Made by a program: the position numbers and the translations under genes | Source of the DNA: Methylobacterium bullatum | Lineage (GTDB): Bacteria; Pseudomonadota; Alphaproteobacteria; Rhizobiales; Beijerinckiaceae | Direction of reading: 5' to 3' | NCBI GenBank assembly: GCA_902712845.1 | Contig: LR743504.1 | Span: forward strand, 4,314,001-4,378,000 | DNA: 64,000 nt | The notes under the pieces: model-generated | The model's database searches: none | Told to the model about the DNA's origin: nothing | The model's input: only the letters and a program-made list of their open reading frames with translations | Shown: positions 8,569 through 17,326 of the stretch, in pieces | Layout of the letters: each line of letters starts with the position of its first letter | Position numbering within the stretch: position 1 is the stretch's first letter

Positions 8569-9014
8569 GGCCGGGTCTCCAGGCCGAGCCTGCCGGTGCT
8601 GAATCCGATGACGAGGGCGAGGAGGAGACCGGCGGGGCCGACCAGGAAGGTGAGGACGAGGCAGGGCAGGATCAGCAGCGGCGAGAGCCCCGCCCCGATG
8701 CCGGCTCTGGCGATCCAGGTGCCCACGAAGAGATCGAAGGCTAGATAATGGATCCAGCCGGCGGTGAGGGCATGATCGTCGGCGAACAGGGACCTCACCG
8801 CCTCGACGGAGTCGAAGCCGCCTTTCGCACCGGCAGCCAGTCCCGCCGCAAGGGCACCGAGATAAGCCACCGCCAGGAAAGCCGGCAGGACGAGGCCGGT
8901 GCCGATCCAAGTGGCCCTTCGGAGCCGGGGAGCGAACAGCGCGACGGCGAGGGCGACCCAGCCCAGGAGGGCGATCGTGCTGCAGAGGGAGAACAGGCTG
9001 GCTGCGGGGATCAC
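8565..9014 (-). CDS. ABA4-like (DUF4281) membrane protein
   Basis: A 149-residue protein from a GTG at 9014 with four membrane spans. The signature WIHYLAFDLFVGTWIAR followed by ILPCLVLTFLVGPAGLLL is that of the ABA4-like/DUF4281 family. The plant founder, ABA4, is needed for neoxanthin formation; bacterial members are uncharacterised, though a carotenoid-linked role is plausible. It is first in a two-gene operon and diverges from a TetR regulator 39 bases away. An ATG at 9065 would run into the divergent gene, so the GTG is preferred. Confidence 0.78.
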   Translation of the reverse strand: MIPAASLFSLCSTIALLGWVALAVALFAPRLRRATWIGTGLVLPAFLAVAYLGALAAGLAAGAKGGFDSVEAVRSLFADDHALTAGWIHYLAFDLFVGTWIARAGIGAGLSPLLILPCLVLTFLVGPAGLLLALVIGFSTGRLGLETRP

Positions 9015-9053
9015 GTCTTGCCCGACCTCATCTTGACATCGTATAGATCGAGC

Positions 9054-9707
9054 ATGAGCGCGCATCTTGACACTGTCAAGTCATCGAAGGACGTCGGAGC
9101 CGCAGAGGCCTCGCCCTACCATCACGGCCATCTGCGTTCCGCCCTGATCCGGGCGACGACGGCCATCCTGCGGGAGCGCGGGATCGACGGGTTCTCCCTG
9201 AGGGAGGCGGCGCGGCGGGCGGGCGTTTCGCCGGCGGCCCCGCAGCATCATTTCGGAGATGCGCGCGGGTTGCTCACCGCCGTGGCGACGGAGGGGTTCC
9301 GGATGCTGGGCGACGCGCTGGCCGCCGCCGATTCCACCGCGACCGACCGCGATGGGCGTATCCGCGGCCAGGGCCGGGCCTATATCGCCTTCGCCCTCGA
9401 CCACCCGGCCGAGTTCGACACGATGTGGCGCTGTGCGCGGATCGATACGGGCGACGCGGCCTATCGTGCTGCGGCCGGTCGCGCCTTCGGGCTCCTGAAA
9501 GCGGCGGTGGCCGGAACCCCTTTCGAGGATGACGGGCTTCCAGCGGCGTCCAATCCCGTCGCCCCGGACCCCAGGGCCGTCGCCTGCTGGTCCCTGGTCC
9601 ATGGTCTCGCCCGGCTCGCTCTCGACGGGGCGCTGGGGCCGACCGACGCGGTGCGTAAGGTCATCGACGAGATGCTGGAGCCGGTCCTCGACTGCCTGAC
9701 CGTGTGA
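9054..9707 (+). CDS. TetR family transcriptional regulator
   Basis: 217 residues. The N-terminal helix-turn-helix (~25-70) reads SALIRATTAILRERGIDGFS, then AARRAGVSPAAPQHHFGDARGL, the normal TetR DNA-binding layout. The C-terminal ligand domain resembles TetR_C_33/WHG types (AYIAFALDHPAEFDTMWR). It diverges from the ABA4-like operon. A TTGACA-containing direct repeat (catcttgaca at 9029 and 9063) and a CTTGACA-C-TGTCAAG palindrome (9066-9080) overlap its start, so autoregulation is likely. Confidence 0.88.
   Translation: MSAHLDTVKSSKDVGAAEASPYHHGHLRSALIRATTAILRERGIDGFSLREAARRAGVSPAAPQHHFGDARGLLTAVATEGFRMLGDALAAADSTATDRDGRIRGQGRAYIAFALDHPAEFDTMWRCARIDTGDAAYRAAAGRAFGLLKAAVAGTPFEDDGLPAASNPVAPDPRAVACWSLVHGLARLALDGALGPTDAVRKVIDEMLEPVLDCLTV
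9066..9080. promoter_or_regulatory. Candidate TetR operator at the divergent start
   Basis: A perfect 7+1+7 palindrome, CTTGACACTGTCAAG, sits inside the first codons of the TetR gene. Its minus-strand half provides a TTGACA -35-like element for the ABA4-like operon. A second copy of its left half lies at 9032-9038. Function is inferred from symmetry and position. Confidence 0.45.
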
Positions 9708-9781
9708 TGCCGGGACGACGCGCGCTCATCTCGCGAGACTGGTGGCGGATCCGCTCCGGATTTCGCTGGGAAGGCCCGTCG

Positions 9782-10798
9782 TCAGGCGACCCCGGCCCGC
9801 AGCAGGTCGTGATAATGGACGAGACCCACGGGGCGCTCGTTCTCGACGACGATGAGCGAGGTGATCTTCATCGATTCCTGGATTTCCAGGGCCTTGGCGA
9901 GAAGGGTCTCCGGGCTCACGGTGCGCGGCCGTATGCTCATCAGCGCCTCGACCACGAGGCTGTCGAGATCGGCCCTGAACACGTTGCGGCGCAGGTCGCC
10001 GTCGGTGAGGATACCGGCGAGGCGGCCGTCCTCCTCCACCACCACCACCGATCCGAAGCCCTTGGCGTCGATCTCGGCGATGGCGGCCCGCATGCCCGTG
10101 CCGCGCCGCACCACCGGCAGCTGGTCGCCCGCATGCATCACCTCGCGGACCTGCCGGAGCGAGGCCCCCAGGCGTCCGCCGGGATGGTAGATGCCGAACT
10201 CGCGGGCGGAGAAGCCGCGGGCCTCGAGCAGGGCGATGGCGAGGGCGTCGCCGAGCGCGAGCTGCATCGCCGTTGAGGTGGTGGGCGCGAGCCCGTTGGG
10301 ACAGGCTTCGCGGGCCTTGGGCAGGGTCAGGCAGACATCCGCCTCCCGCCCGAGGGTCGAGCCGGCATTCGCCGTGATGGCGATGAGGCCGACCCGGTAG
10401 CGCCGCGCATAGCCGATGATGTTGGCGAGTTCCGTGGTCTCGCCCGACCAGGACAGGGCGACGACGACGTCCTCCGGCTGGATCATGCCGAGATCGCCAT
10501 GGCTGGCCTCGGCTGGATGGACAAAGAGTGCCGGCGTGCCGGTGGAGGCCATCGTCGCGGCGATCTTTCGGCCGACATGGCCCGATTTGCCCATGCCGGT
10601 GAGGATGGCGCGGCCCTTGGCGGCGGAGATGCGGGCGACGGCGTCCGAGAAGGCGGTGCCGAGACCGTTGCCGATGGCCTCCATCAGGCAGCGCAGGCCC
10701 TCGTACTCGGTCTCGATGGTGCGCAGGGCCGAGGCGATGGCGGGCGCATGGCCGGCATCGGGGGGCGACATCCGCTTCTCCGCTGCAGCACCACCCAT
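9782..10798 (-). CDS. kdsD: Arabinose-5-phosphate isomerase (KdsD/KpsF)
   Basis: 338 residues: an N-terminal SIS sugar-isomerase domain (GRAILTGMGKSGHVGRKIA, VVALSWSGETTEL) and two C-terminal CBS repeats. The family converts ribulose-5-P to arabinose-5-P, the first step to the KDO sugar of lipopolysaccharide. The start at 10798 has GGGGAG five bases upstream; a Met nine codons later also has a GGAG. Upstream in-frame sequence is Pro/Arg-rich and unlike the family. It is a single gene here, convergent with the TetR gene. Confidence 0.92.
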   Translation of the reverse strand: MGGAAAEKRMSPPDAGHAPAIASALRTIETEYEGLRCLMEAIGNGLGTAFSDAVARISAAKGRAILTGMGKSGHVGRKIAATMASTGTPALFVHPAEASHGDLGMIQPEDVVVALSWSGETTELANIIGYARRYRVGLIAITANAGSTLGREADVCLTLPKAREACPNGLAPTTSTAMQLALGDALAIALLEARGFSAREFGIYHPGGRLGASLRQVREVMHAGDQLPVVRRGTGMRAAIAEIDAKGFGSVVVVEEDGRLAGILTDGDLRRNVFRADLDSLVVEALMSIRPRTVSPETLLAKALEIQESMKITSLIVVENERPVGLVHYHDLLRAGVA

Positions 10799-11013
10799 GA
10801 CACTCCCCGCCTTCGCCGGCGCGCGCGGCGCCATGACGTGCCGCCTATGCAAGGCGAATGTGGTCGGATGGGGGCTTGGGAGTTCGGGACGCCGCGCACC
10901 GGTATCGGCGGCGGCATGGCTATCGAGGGCGGCCGGCAGGAGTCCCATGCGGCCCAGTGTATGGAACTATACTTCGCCGATGTCGAAAAATTTCCATTGA
11001 CAACAAGTGATCG

Positions 11014-11037
11014 TTAACCGTTCGCCTGGAAGGTTAA
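11014..11037. promoter_or_regulatory. Inverted TTAACC pair upstream of the chemoreceptor gene
   Basis: TTAACC-N12-GGTTAA lies 50-74 bases before the receptor start. TTAACC resembles the half-site of the alphaproteobacterial master regulator CtrA, which often controls motility genes. The usual TTAA-N7-TTAA spacing is not present, so the assignment is weak. Confidence 0.35.
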
Positions 11038-11087
11038 AATCCAAGTAAAGGCTGATCGTCGCGGTCCGCGATCAGGAAGAGGTTTCC

Positions 11088-12776
11088 ATGTCGATCCAGA
11101 CACGCTCGATTCGTGCCAAGCTCATCACGGCATTCTCCCTGCTTACTTTGTTCGTCGTCGGCCTGGGGGTGCTTGGTATCGTCAGTACGCAGCGCATGCG
11201 CGAGCAGGCTCTCGATATCGAAAATAATTGGCTTCCGAGCGTCCGTGTCCTCGGCGAGATCGATACTCTGACGGCGCGCAACAACGGCGTCATGCTGCGT
11301 CACACGCAGGAGACCGACCCCCAGAGACTGGCGACCATCGAGGGCGACCTCGTGCGGTTCGGGAAGAGGATCGACGAGAAGAAAGCCGCTTACGAGCGGA
11401 TGATCGCCTCGCCCGAAGAGCGCGAACTCTACGAGACGTTCACGCGCGAGGCCGCCAAATTCGCCGCGATCCGCCAGACCATTCTGGACATGTCCCGCAG
11501 CGGGGAGAAGGCGCAGGCCTTCTCGTTCTACGAGACCAAGGGGATCACCATCCGCCGGGGCATGTCGGACGCCCTCGAAAAGCTTGTGAGCCTGAACAAT
11601 GTCGGAGCGGATCAGGCGCAGGCACGCAGCAAGACGGTCTTCGAAGAGACCCGGACCCTGGGCATCGCCGCCATCGTCGTCGCGGTCGTCCTCTCCGTCC
11701 TGTCCGCCTTCCTGATCATCCGCGGCGTGAGCCGGGGCATCGATTCCGTGGTGCAGCCGATGCAGGCGCTCGCTGCCGGCGACCTGTCGGTGACCATCCC
11801 GCACCAGAACGTCAGGACCGAGATCGGGCGCATCGCCGATGCCGTGCAGGTGTTCAAGGACGGATTGCACCGGATGAAGGCTCTGGAAGACGAGACCGCC
11901 CTGGCCCGTGCCGGCGCGGAAGCACAGCGCAAGGCCGCCATGCGGTCCATGGCCGACGGCTTCGAATCCGCCGTGGGCGGGATCGTCCAGAGCGTGTCCA
12001 GTTCGGCGACGGAGTTGCAGGCCACCGCGCAAAGCATGGCCGGCACCGCGACGGAGACCGCCGCGCAATCCACCAGCGTCGCCGCCGCGGCGGAACAGGC
12101 CGCCTCGAACGTCACCACCGTGGCGGCCGCGGCCGAGGAACTCGGCTCGTCGGTGCAGGAGATCGGCCGTCAGGTCAGCGCCTCGGCCGGCTTGGCCCAT
12201 GTCGCCGTCGAGGAAACCGCGCGGACCGCGCTGCTCGTGAAGGACCTGAACAGCGCCGTGGCGAAGATCGGCGACGTGGTGACGATGATCAGCGCCATCG
12301 CGGGCCAGACCAACCTCCTGGCCCTGAACGCGACCATTGAGGCGGCCCGTGCCGGCGAGTCGGGACGCGGCTTCGCCGTCGTCGCCGCCGAGGTGAAGGA
12401 ACTCGCCAATCAGACCGCCAGGGCGACCGAGGAGATCGGCGGCCATATCGCCTCGATCCAGGGCTCCACCGATCAGGCGGTCTCGGCGATCGGCGGCATC
12501 ACCACCCGCATCCAGGAGATCAGCGCCGTCGCCACCACGATCGCGGCCGCGGTGGAGGAGCAGGGTGCCGCCACGCAGGAGATCGTCCGCAACGTGTCCC
12601 AGGCCGCCACCGGCACGGGCGAGGTCACGGTGAACATCGCGGGCGTGGCCGGCGCCGCCGAGGAGACCGGCGCTGCCGCCAGCCAAGTTCTCGGCGCGGC
12701 ATCCGAGCTGTCGCGCCAGTCCGAGCATCTCAATGCCGAACTGGGCCGCTTCCTCGCCACGATCCGCGCGGCCTGA
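11088..12776 (+). CDS. Methyl-accepting chemotaxis protein
   Basis: 562 residues. TM1 (~12-34), a periplasmic four-helix-bundle (4HB_MCP-like) sensor region (~35-190) and TM2 (~191-211) are followed by HAMP (~212-265). The long coiled-coil signalling domain has the conserved hairpin tip IAGQTNLLALNATIEAARAGE near residues 404-424. It transmits ligand information to CheA/CheW at the inner membrane. There is no C-terminal NWETF-type CheR/CheB tether. No che genes are nearby, so it is an orphan receptor. An AGGAAGAGG ribosome site precedes the ATG. Confidence 0.95.
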   Translation: MSIQTRSIRAKLITAFSLLTLFVVGLGVLGIVSTQRMREQALDIENNWLPSVRVLGEIDTLTARNNGVMLRHTQETDPQRLATIEGDLVRFGKRIDEKKAAYERMIASPEERELYETFTREAAKFAAIRQTILDMSRSGEKAQAFSFYETKGITIRRGMSDALEKLVSLNNVGADQAQARSKTVFEETRTLGIAAIVVAVVLSVLSAFLIIRGVSRGIDSVVQPMQALAAGDLSVTIPHQNVRTEIGRIADAVQVFKDGLHRMKALEDETALARAGAEAQRKAAMRSMADGFESAVGGIVQSVSSSATELQATAQSMAGTATETAAQSTSVAAAAEQAASNVTTVAAAAEELGSSVQEIGRQVSASAGLAHVAVEETARTALLVKDLNSAVAKIGDVVTMISAIAGQTNLLALNATIEAARAGESGRGFAVVAAEVKELANQTARATEEIGGHIASIQGSTDQAVSAIGGITTRIQEISAVATTIAAAVEEQGAATQEIVRNVSQAATGTGEVTVNIAGVAGAAEETGAAASQVLGAASELSRQSEHLNAELGRFLATIRAA

Positions 12777-12968
12777 CCGGGGTCGGGCTCCTGCGCGGGA
12801 GCGCCGTCTCCCTCCGCGACAGGTCTGCTCGCTTCATGGGTTCGCCACGAGCGGCACGTGGCGATTGCCCTCCGGGGTCGGCCATTCCGACTCGGAGGGC
12901 GACGGCGTGGCGCCGGATGTCCCTTGGTCGACTGGCGAGATCCGCCCCCGGTTCGGTATGCCTTTCGG

Positions 12969-13463
12969 ATGCAGCGCGTCATCGTCTTGGGACCGCCCGG
13001 AAGCGGAAAATCGACACTGGCGCGGCGTCTCGGCGCCGCGCATCACCTGCCCGTCTTCCACCTCGACCAGGCCTACTTTCGTCCGGGTTGGGAGCCCGTG
13101 CCGGCAGCGGAGTTCCGTGCCGAGGTCGAGCGCCTCGCGGCCCTCCCCCGCTGGATCATCGACGGGAACTACACGGACGTCATCGGGCCACGCTTCGCGG
13201 CGGCGGATACCCTGATCTATCTCGATCTCCCGGCCTGGCTGACGATGGCGCGCGTGATCCGGCGCCTGGCGGCGAGCTATGGCCGGGTCCGGCCGGACGC
13301 GGCGCGCGGATGCCCGGAACGGCTCGACGCCGAGTTCCTGCGTTACGTCTGGACCTGGAACCGCAAGAGGCGAGCCCGGAACCTCGCCCTGATCGAGAGG
13401 TTTCCCGGCAAGGTCGTCATCCTGGCGAGCCGGACGGAGCAGCGGCGGTTCGACGGTGCGTGA
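12969..13463 (+). CDS. P-loop adenylate kinase-like / DNA topology modulation protein
   Basis: A 164-residue cytoplasmic NTPase starting MQRVIVLGPPGSGKSTLARRL, with Walker A at residues 7-14. WIIDGNYTDV follows near residue 60, typical of the FlaR/DNA-topology-modulation kinase subfamily. A C-terminal RYVWTWNRKRRARN segment is characteristic of the same group. The biochemical substrate of this subfamily is not established. Upstream codons in the same frame lack similarity, so the ATG next to the P-loop is chosen. Confidence 0.82.
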   Translation: MQRVIVLGPPGSGKSTLARRLGAAHHLPVFHLDQAYFRPGWEPVPAAEFRAEVERLAALPRWIIDGNYTDVIGPRFAAADTLIYLDLPAWLTMARVIRRLAASYGRVRPDAARGCPERLDAEFLRYVWTWNRKRRARNLALIERFPGKVVILASRTEQRRFDGA

Positions 13464-13562
13464 CCCTTCTCTGATAGGTGCTCGCGTCGGTGGGGGCGGC
13501 TGTCATCGCCGGCCTGCCCTCGCTAGAGTCCCGGCCGCCCTCGTAGGAACCCGTGCCCGCCC

Positions 13563-14993
13563 ATGCCATCACCACGCACCGCCGCGAAGCACGCCGAACT
13601 CGGCCCCGATTTCTACGACGTCGTCGCCGCCGCCGACTTCCCGAAGACGATCCTGCGCTACCGGAACCGGCCCTGGTCGGCGCGGGTGGGGCTCGACGAC
13701 CTTTCCGACGAATCGTGGGTCGCGCATTTCGGCCGGTTCCAGCCCCTCGCCGGCAGCCTGCCCCAGCCTCTCGCGCTACGCTATCACGGCCACCAGTTCC
13801 GCTCTTACAACCCCGATCTCGGCGATGGGCGCGGCTTCCTGTTCGCCCAGCTCCACGACCTCGCTGACGGTCGCCTTCTCGATCTCGCCACCAAGGGCAG
13901 CGGCACCACGCCGTGGTCGCGCACGGCCGATGGCCGCCTCACCCTGAAGGGGGGCATGCGCGAGATCCTCGCCACCTCCATGCTCGAGGCCCTGGGCGTC
14001 GACACCTCGAAGACCTTCAGCCTCATCGAGACCGGCGAGGAACTGGAGCGGGGCGACGAGCCCTCCCCCACGCGGTCCAGCGTTCTGGTGCGCCTCAGCC
14101 ATTCCCATATCCGCATCGGCAGCTTCCAGCGCCTGCTGGCGCTGGACGAGCCGCACAACATCGAGAAGCTCCTCGATCATGCGGTGCGCACCTATCTGCC
14201 GGAGGCCTGGCGCGACGAGACCGCGCCCCGTGCGGTGGCCTTCCTGGAGCAGGTCTGCCGGCGGGTCGCCCGCACAGGCGCGCAGTGGATGGCGGCGGGG
14301 TTCGTCCACGGGGTGCTCAACACCGACAACATCAACATCACGGGCGAAAGCTTCGATTACGGCCCGTGGCGCTTCGCGCCGACCAGCGACCCGGGCTTCA
14401 CCGCCGCCTATTTCGACGTCCATGGGCTCTACAGTTTCGGCCGCCAGCCCGAGGCCCTGTTCTGGAATCTCAGCCGGCTTGCGGAATGCCTGATGCCGCT
14501 CGCCGACCGCGACGCCCTCGAAAACGCCCTCAAGGTTTTCGGACCGAGCCTGCAGGACTCGTTTGCCGATGCGCTCCTGGCCCGGCTCGGCCTCGCCAAA
14601 CCCGCCGATGAGGCCGACCTGCACCGCTTCGTCGCCGCGTTCTGGGGTTTTCTCGCGAAGAGCCGGGCGCCGTTCGAGCAGACCTTCTTCGACTGGTACG
14701 GCGGTCTCGCCAGTTCCGACCGCGCGGCGGCGGGCCCCTCTGCCGCCTTCTACGAGCGCGAGGATTTCGCCGCCGTCCGGGCCAGCCTCGCATCCTTGTC
14801 CCCGGTGGAGAACATCCGCCTCGATCATCCGTATTTTGCCGGGGCCACGCCCTGCACGATGCTGATCGACGAGGTCGAGAGCCTGTGGGATCCCATCGCC
14901 GAGCGGGACGACTGGTCGGCGCTCCATGCCAAGCTCGATGCGATCGCCCAGATGGCGGAGGCCTACGGCACGGCGCCGTCCACCGTCGCCTGA
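13563..14993 (+). CDS. selO: Protein adenylyltransferase SelO (YdiU)
   Basis: A 476-residue pseudokinase-fold protein of the SelO/UPF0061 family. Hallmarks are YHGHQFRSYNPDLGDGRG, LKGGMREILATSMLEALGV and the metal-binding loop GFVHGVLNTDNINITGES with FDYGPWRF. SelO transfers AMP to Ser/Thr/Tyr of redox-related proteins. Bacterial members often lack the C-terminal selenocysteine, and none is seen here. Length is normal (~480). It lies 99 bases after the P-loop gene. Confidence 0.94.
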   Translation: MPSPRTAAKHAELGPDFYDVVAAADFPKTILRYRNRPWSARVGLDDLSDESWVAHFGRFQPLAGSLPQPLALRYHGHQFRSYNPDLGDGRGFLFAQLHDLADGRLLDLATKGSGTTPWSRTADGRLTLKGGMREILATSMLEALGVDTSKTFSLIETGEELERGDEPSPTRSSVLVRLSHSHIRIGSFQRLLALDEPHNIEKLLDHAVRTYLPEAWRDETAPRAVAFLEQVCRRVARTGAQWMAAGFVHGVLNTDNINITGESFDYGPWRFAPTSDPGFTAAYFDVHGLYSFGRQPEALFWNLSRLAECLMPLADRDALENALKVFGPSLQDSFADALLARLGLAKPADEADLHRFVAAFWGFLAKSRAPFEQTFFDWYGGLASSDRAAAGPSAAFYEREDFAAVRASLASLSPVENIRLDHPYFAGATPCTMLIDEVESLWDPIAERDDWSALHAKLDAIAQMAEAYGTAPSTVA

Positions 14994-15069
14994 GACGACG
15001 CCCTGTTTCGGACACAAGGCTGCGTTGTTCTGGGCGATGGCGGCGGGCGACGTCCGCCTGGACGGCTCG

Positions 15070-15627
15070 ATGACGGACATTCGGATCACGGCAGGCACCT
15101 TCGGCGAGGGCGTGGCCACCTACGAGAACGGCGTGTTCCGTTTTCCCAACGGCGAGGTACGCGGCGTGGAGGACCTCGCCGATCCCGGGCTCTCGCCCGA
15201 AACGACGCCGGAGGCGCATTGGAGCGGTGACATCGTGCGCGGTCTCCAGGGCGCTCTCGCCACCTCGACCAAAGCCTTGCCGTCGCCCTTCGGTTTTGCG
15301 GCCTCCTTCGTGGGACTCGGGCTCGACGTGCTCGAATCCTCGGCCACTACCACCGCGGCCTTGCCGATCTCGTTCAGCGATGGCGCCAGCGCGACGATGG
15401 CCGCCGACGGCGCCGTGGCGGCCATCATTCTGCGTGACCGTGAGGTGGTGCGCCTCGCCCTCGAGCGGAGGGCCCCCGCCCCGGCGGCCCAACCGGCCCC
15501 GGCACCGGAGCCGATGTTGCCGGCATCGGATCCGAACGATCCGACCCTGACCTCAATGTTCCAATACGAGAAGCGCAAGGGACGCCTGCGCCGCGTCGTC
15601 ACCGAGAAGACGCCCCAGGAGACGTGA
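15070..15627 (+). CDS. Hypothetical protein
   Basis: A 185-residue protein starting MTDIRITAGTFGEGVATYENG. It opens with a predicted beta-rich N-terminus, has a middle stretch rich in Ala/Ser/Thr and a Pro/Ala linker, and ends with basic sequence (YEKRKGRLRRVVTEK). I do not recognise a family. Its composition and G/C-ending codons suggest it is a real gene. An upstream ATG at about 15037 is possible. It lies 76 bases after selO in the same direction and may be co-transcribed. Confidence 0.6.
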   Translation: MTDIRITAGTFGEGVATYENGVFRFPNGEVRGVEDLADPGLSPETTPEAHWSGDIVRGLQGALATSTKALPSPFGFAASFVGLGLDVLESSATTTAALPISFSDGASATMAADGAVAAIILRDREVVRLALERRAPAPAAQPAPAPEPMLPASDPNDPTLTSMFQYEKRKGRLRRVVTEKTPQET

Positions 15628-15821
15628 GCGGACGCCGTGGTTTTCTTGCGCGCCGGAGTTTCACCTCTCCCGCGCCGCGACTGGGTTCGCACATCTCCTC
15701 TTGCAGGTAGACCGCGTCCCTCTCCCCCTTGTGGGGAGAGGTCAGGAGTGGGGGTGGTTCCGCCAGCCTCCGCAGCTTGAGGGTCACCCGACCACCCCCA
15801 CCTCCAACTCCTCCCCACAAG

Positions 15822-17249
15822 GGCTACGGCCTTGACGGAACTGGTTCGGCGTTGGTCATGAGGGCGCCAGCGAGCATGGCGGAGAAGTGCTCCCATCCGC
15901 GGGCCATGATCTTGGGGCCCGGTGGCTTGCCGGCGACATTCCAGCCGCCGTGGCGGGCTACGACCCAGGAGAGCCAGGCCAAGGAACCGGGCGGATGCGG
16001 GTTGCGCAGGCGCGCGGTGCTGCCCTCGCGGGCTCGGCCCAGGGCCGCCACCCAGGGTAGGCTGGCCTCGTCCAGCACATCCTGCATCGGCCGCCCTCCG
16101 CCCACACGGGCATCGACCAGTTGCAGGATGCGCACCGCCGCGGCCAGCGCCAGGGCCGCCAGCCGGAACAGCTTGTCGGGCACCCGCACCTGGGTCGCGT
16201 CGAGGCCCAGACCGTCGCGCTTGAGGGCGCGGAACACCTCCTCGATGCGCCAGCGCAGCCGGTAGAGGCGCACGATCTCCCGCGCCTCGGCCGCGTCGGC
16301 CACCGCCCTGGTGGTCAGAAGCCGCCAGCACAGCGGCGCCTGGCCCTTGGGCGGCTCCGGCTCTTCCACCACGACGAGATGCAGCGCCAGCGTCAGCGGC
16401 TCGTGGGTGCCTCCTCCGGCCGGACGCTTCAGCGTTAGCGACCCGGCCCGCAGCGTGACCTCCGCCGTCCGCGCCGGCTGCCCGGGCCTGGCCGGGATCG
16501 TCACCCGGTCCTCGGCCTGCACCGGCCAGTCCGCCGCATGCGACCGCATCAGCCCGCCCTCGGCCAGAGCCCGGTCGTGGCGGGCGCGGACCAGAAGGTC
16601 GGTGCCGGCGGACCGCCGGGCGAAGTGGCTGTAGAGGTCGCCCTCCTGGTCGGCCACCACGATCAGGCTCTCGGCCACCCCGCCCAGGCAGGCCGCCGCA
16701 CTGCGGGTTCCCGTGATCCAGCGAAAGCTCTCCTTCTCCTCGAGGGACCGCACGTGGCGGGGCCCGACCCGGCCCTCGGCCCGCGTCCAGATCTGGGCAT
16801 CGATCACCCCCAGCACCGCCTCGTCCTCGGCATCCACGGCGATCACCGGGTGCAGGAAGAAGCCGGGATCGCGCCCGTTGCCGGCCGGACCGAGCCCGTG
16901 GCGGCCCGCCGCCTCCCCGGCAAAGCTGATCTCGCTGGTGTCCTGAACGGCCACGATCGGACGTCCCGCGCAGGCGCGGGCCGTGCGCCGGCCGAACGCC
17001 TTCAGGATGCCGCCCACCGTCGTCCGCGGCGAGGTCAGGTAGCGATGGGCCGACGCCGTGCCGGCCTCGCTGCCACCGACCGCGCTCAACACCACGCTGC
17101 CCGTCGCCACGATCCGTTCGAACAGCCACGCTCCACGAGCCTCCGTCCGAACGTCGCCGATCCCAAGCCCATCCATCCCTCGCCTCCAGCAAAACGCTAA
17201 AGGCTGCAAAACCCAAAACACCCGAATCGTTTCCGTAAAGGCCGTAGCC
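15822..17249 (-). mobile_element. IS4-type insertion sequence, apparently intact
   Basis: The 1428-bp element has imperfect ~26-bp terminal inverted repeats. The left end begins GGCTACGGCCTTGACGGAA and the right end, read inward, begins GGCTACGGCCTTTACGGAA. Both sides carry the 5-bp sequence ACAAG (15817-15821 and 17250-17254), consistent with a target-site duplication. It contains one transposase gene. The clean ends, open frame and preserved duplication argue for recent insertion. Confidence 0.85.
15824..17176 (-). CDS. IS4-like DDE transposase
   Basis: 450 residues from the ATG at 17176 (MDGLGIGDVRTEARG). The first Asp lies in IVAVQDTSEISF and the second in VVADQEGDLYSHF. The C-terminal motif YRLRWRIEEVFRALK fits the Y-(2)-R-(3)-E-(6)-K signature of IS4 transposases exactly. 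All catalytic positions are present. Its stop codon (15824-15826) lies within the left inverted repeat. A GTG at 17251 would lie at the outer end of the right repeat and is not preferred. Confidence 0.9.
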   Translation of the reverse strand: MDGLGIGDVRTEARGAWLFERIVATGSVVLSAVGGSEAGTASAHRYLTSPRTTVGGILKAFGRRTARACAGRPIVAVQDTSEISFAGEAAGRHGLGPAGNGRDPGFFLHPVIAVDAEDEAVLGVIDAQIWTRAEGRVGPRHVRSLEEKESFRWITGTRSAAACLGGVAESLIVVADQEGDLYSHFARRSAGTDLLVRARHDRALAEGGLMRSHAADWPVQAEDRVTIPARPGQPARTAEVTLRAGSLTLKRPAGGGTHEPLTLALHLVVVEEPEPPKGQAPLCWRLLTTRAVADAAEAREIVRLYRLRWRIEEVFRALKRDGLGLDATQVRVPDKLFRLAALALAAAVRILQLVDARVGGGRPMQDVLDEASLPWVAALGRAREGSTARLRNPHPPGSLAWLSWVVARHGGWNVAGKPPGPKIMARGWEHFSAMLAGALMTNAEPVPSRP

Positions 17250-17326
17250 ACAAGGGGGAGGAGGGCCGGGCGGCGCTGCCCGCGAGATGTGTCGAATCGT
17301 AGCCCATGCCGGGGTCGTGGCGTGCC

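Larger units (their letters stand above)
15720..17264. repeat. Large palindromic intergenic repeat, split by the IS
   Basis: The left arm (15720-15758) contains CTCTCCCCCTTGTGGGGAG and AGTGGGGGTGGT. The right arm is its near-complement, at 15791-15821 (ACCACCCCCACCTCCAACTC... then ctccccacaag) continuing after the IS at 17255-17264 (ggggaggagg). Without the IS the arms would pair over about 40 bases with a ~32-base loop. This looks like a dispersed REP-like element. Confidence 0.7.
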
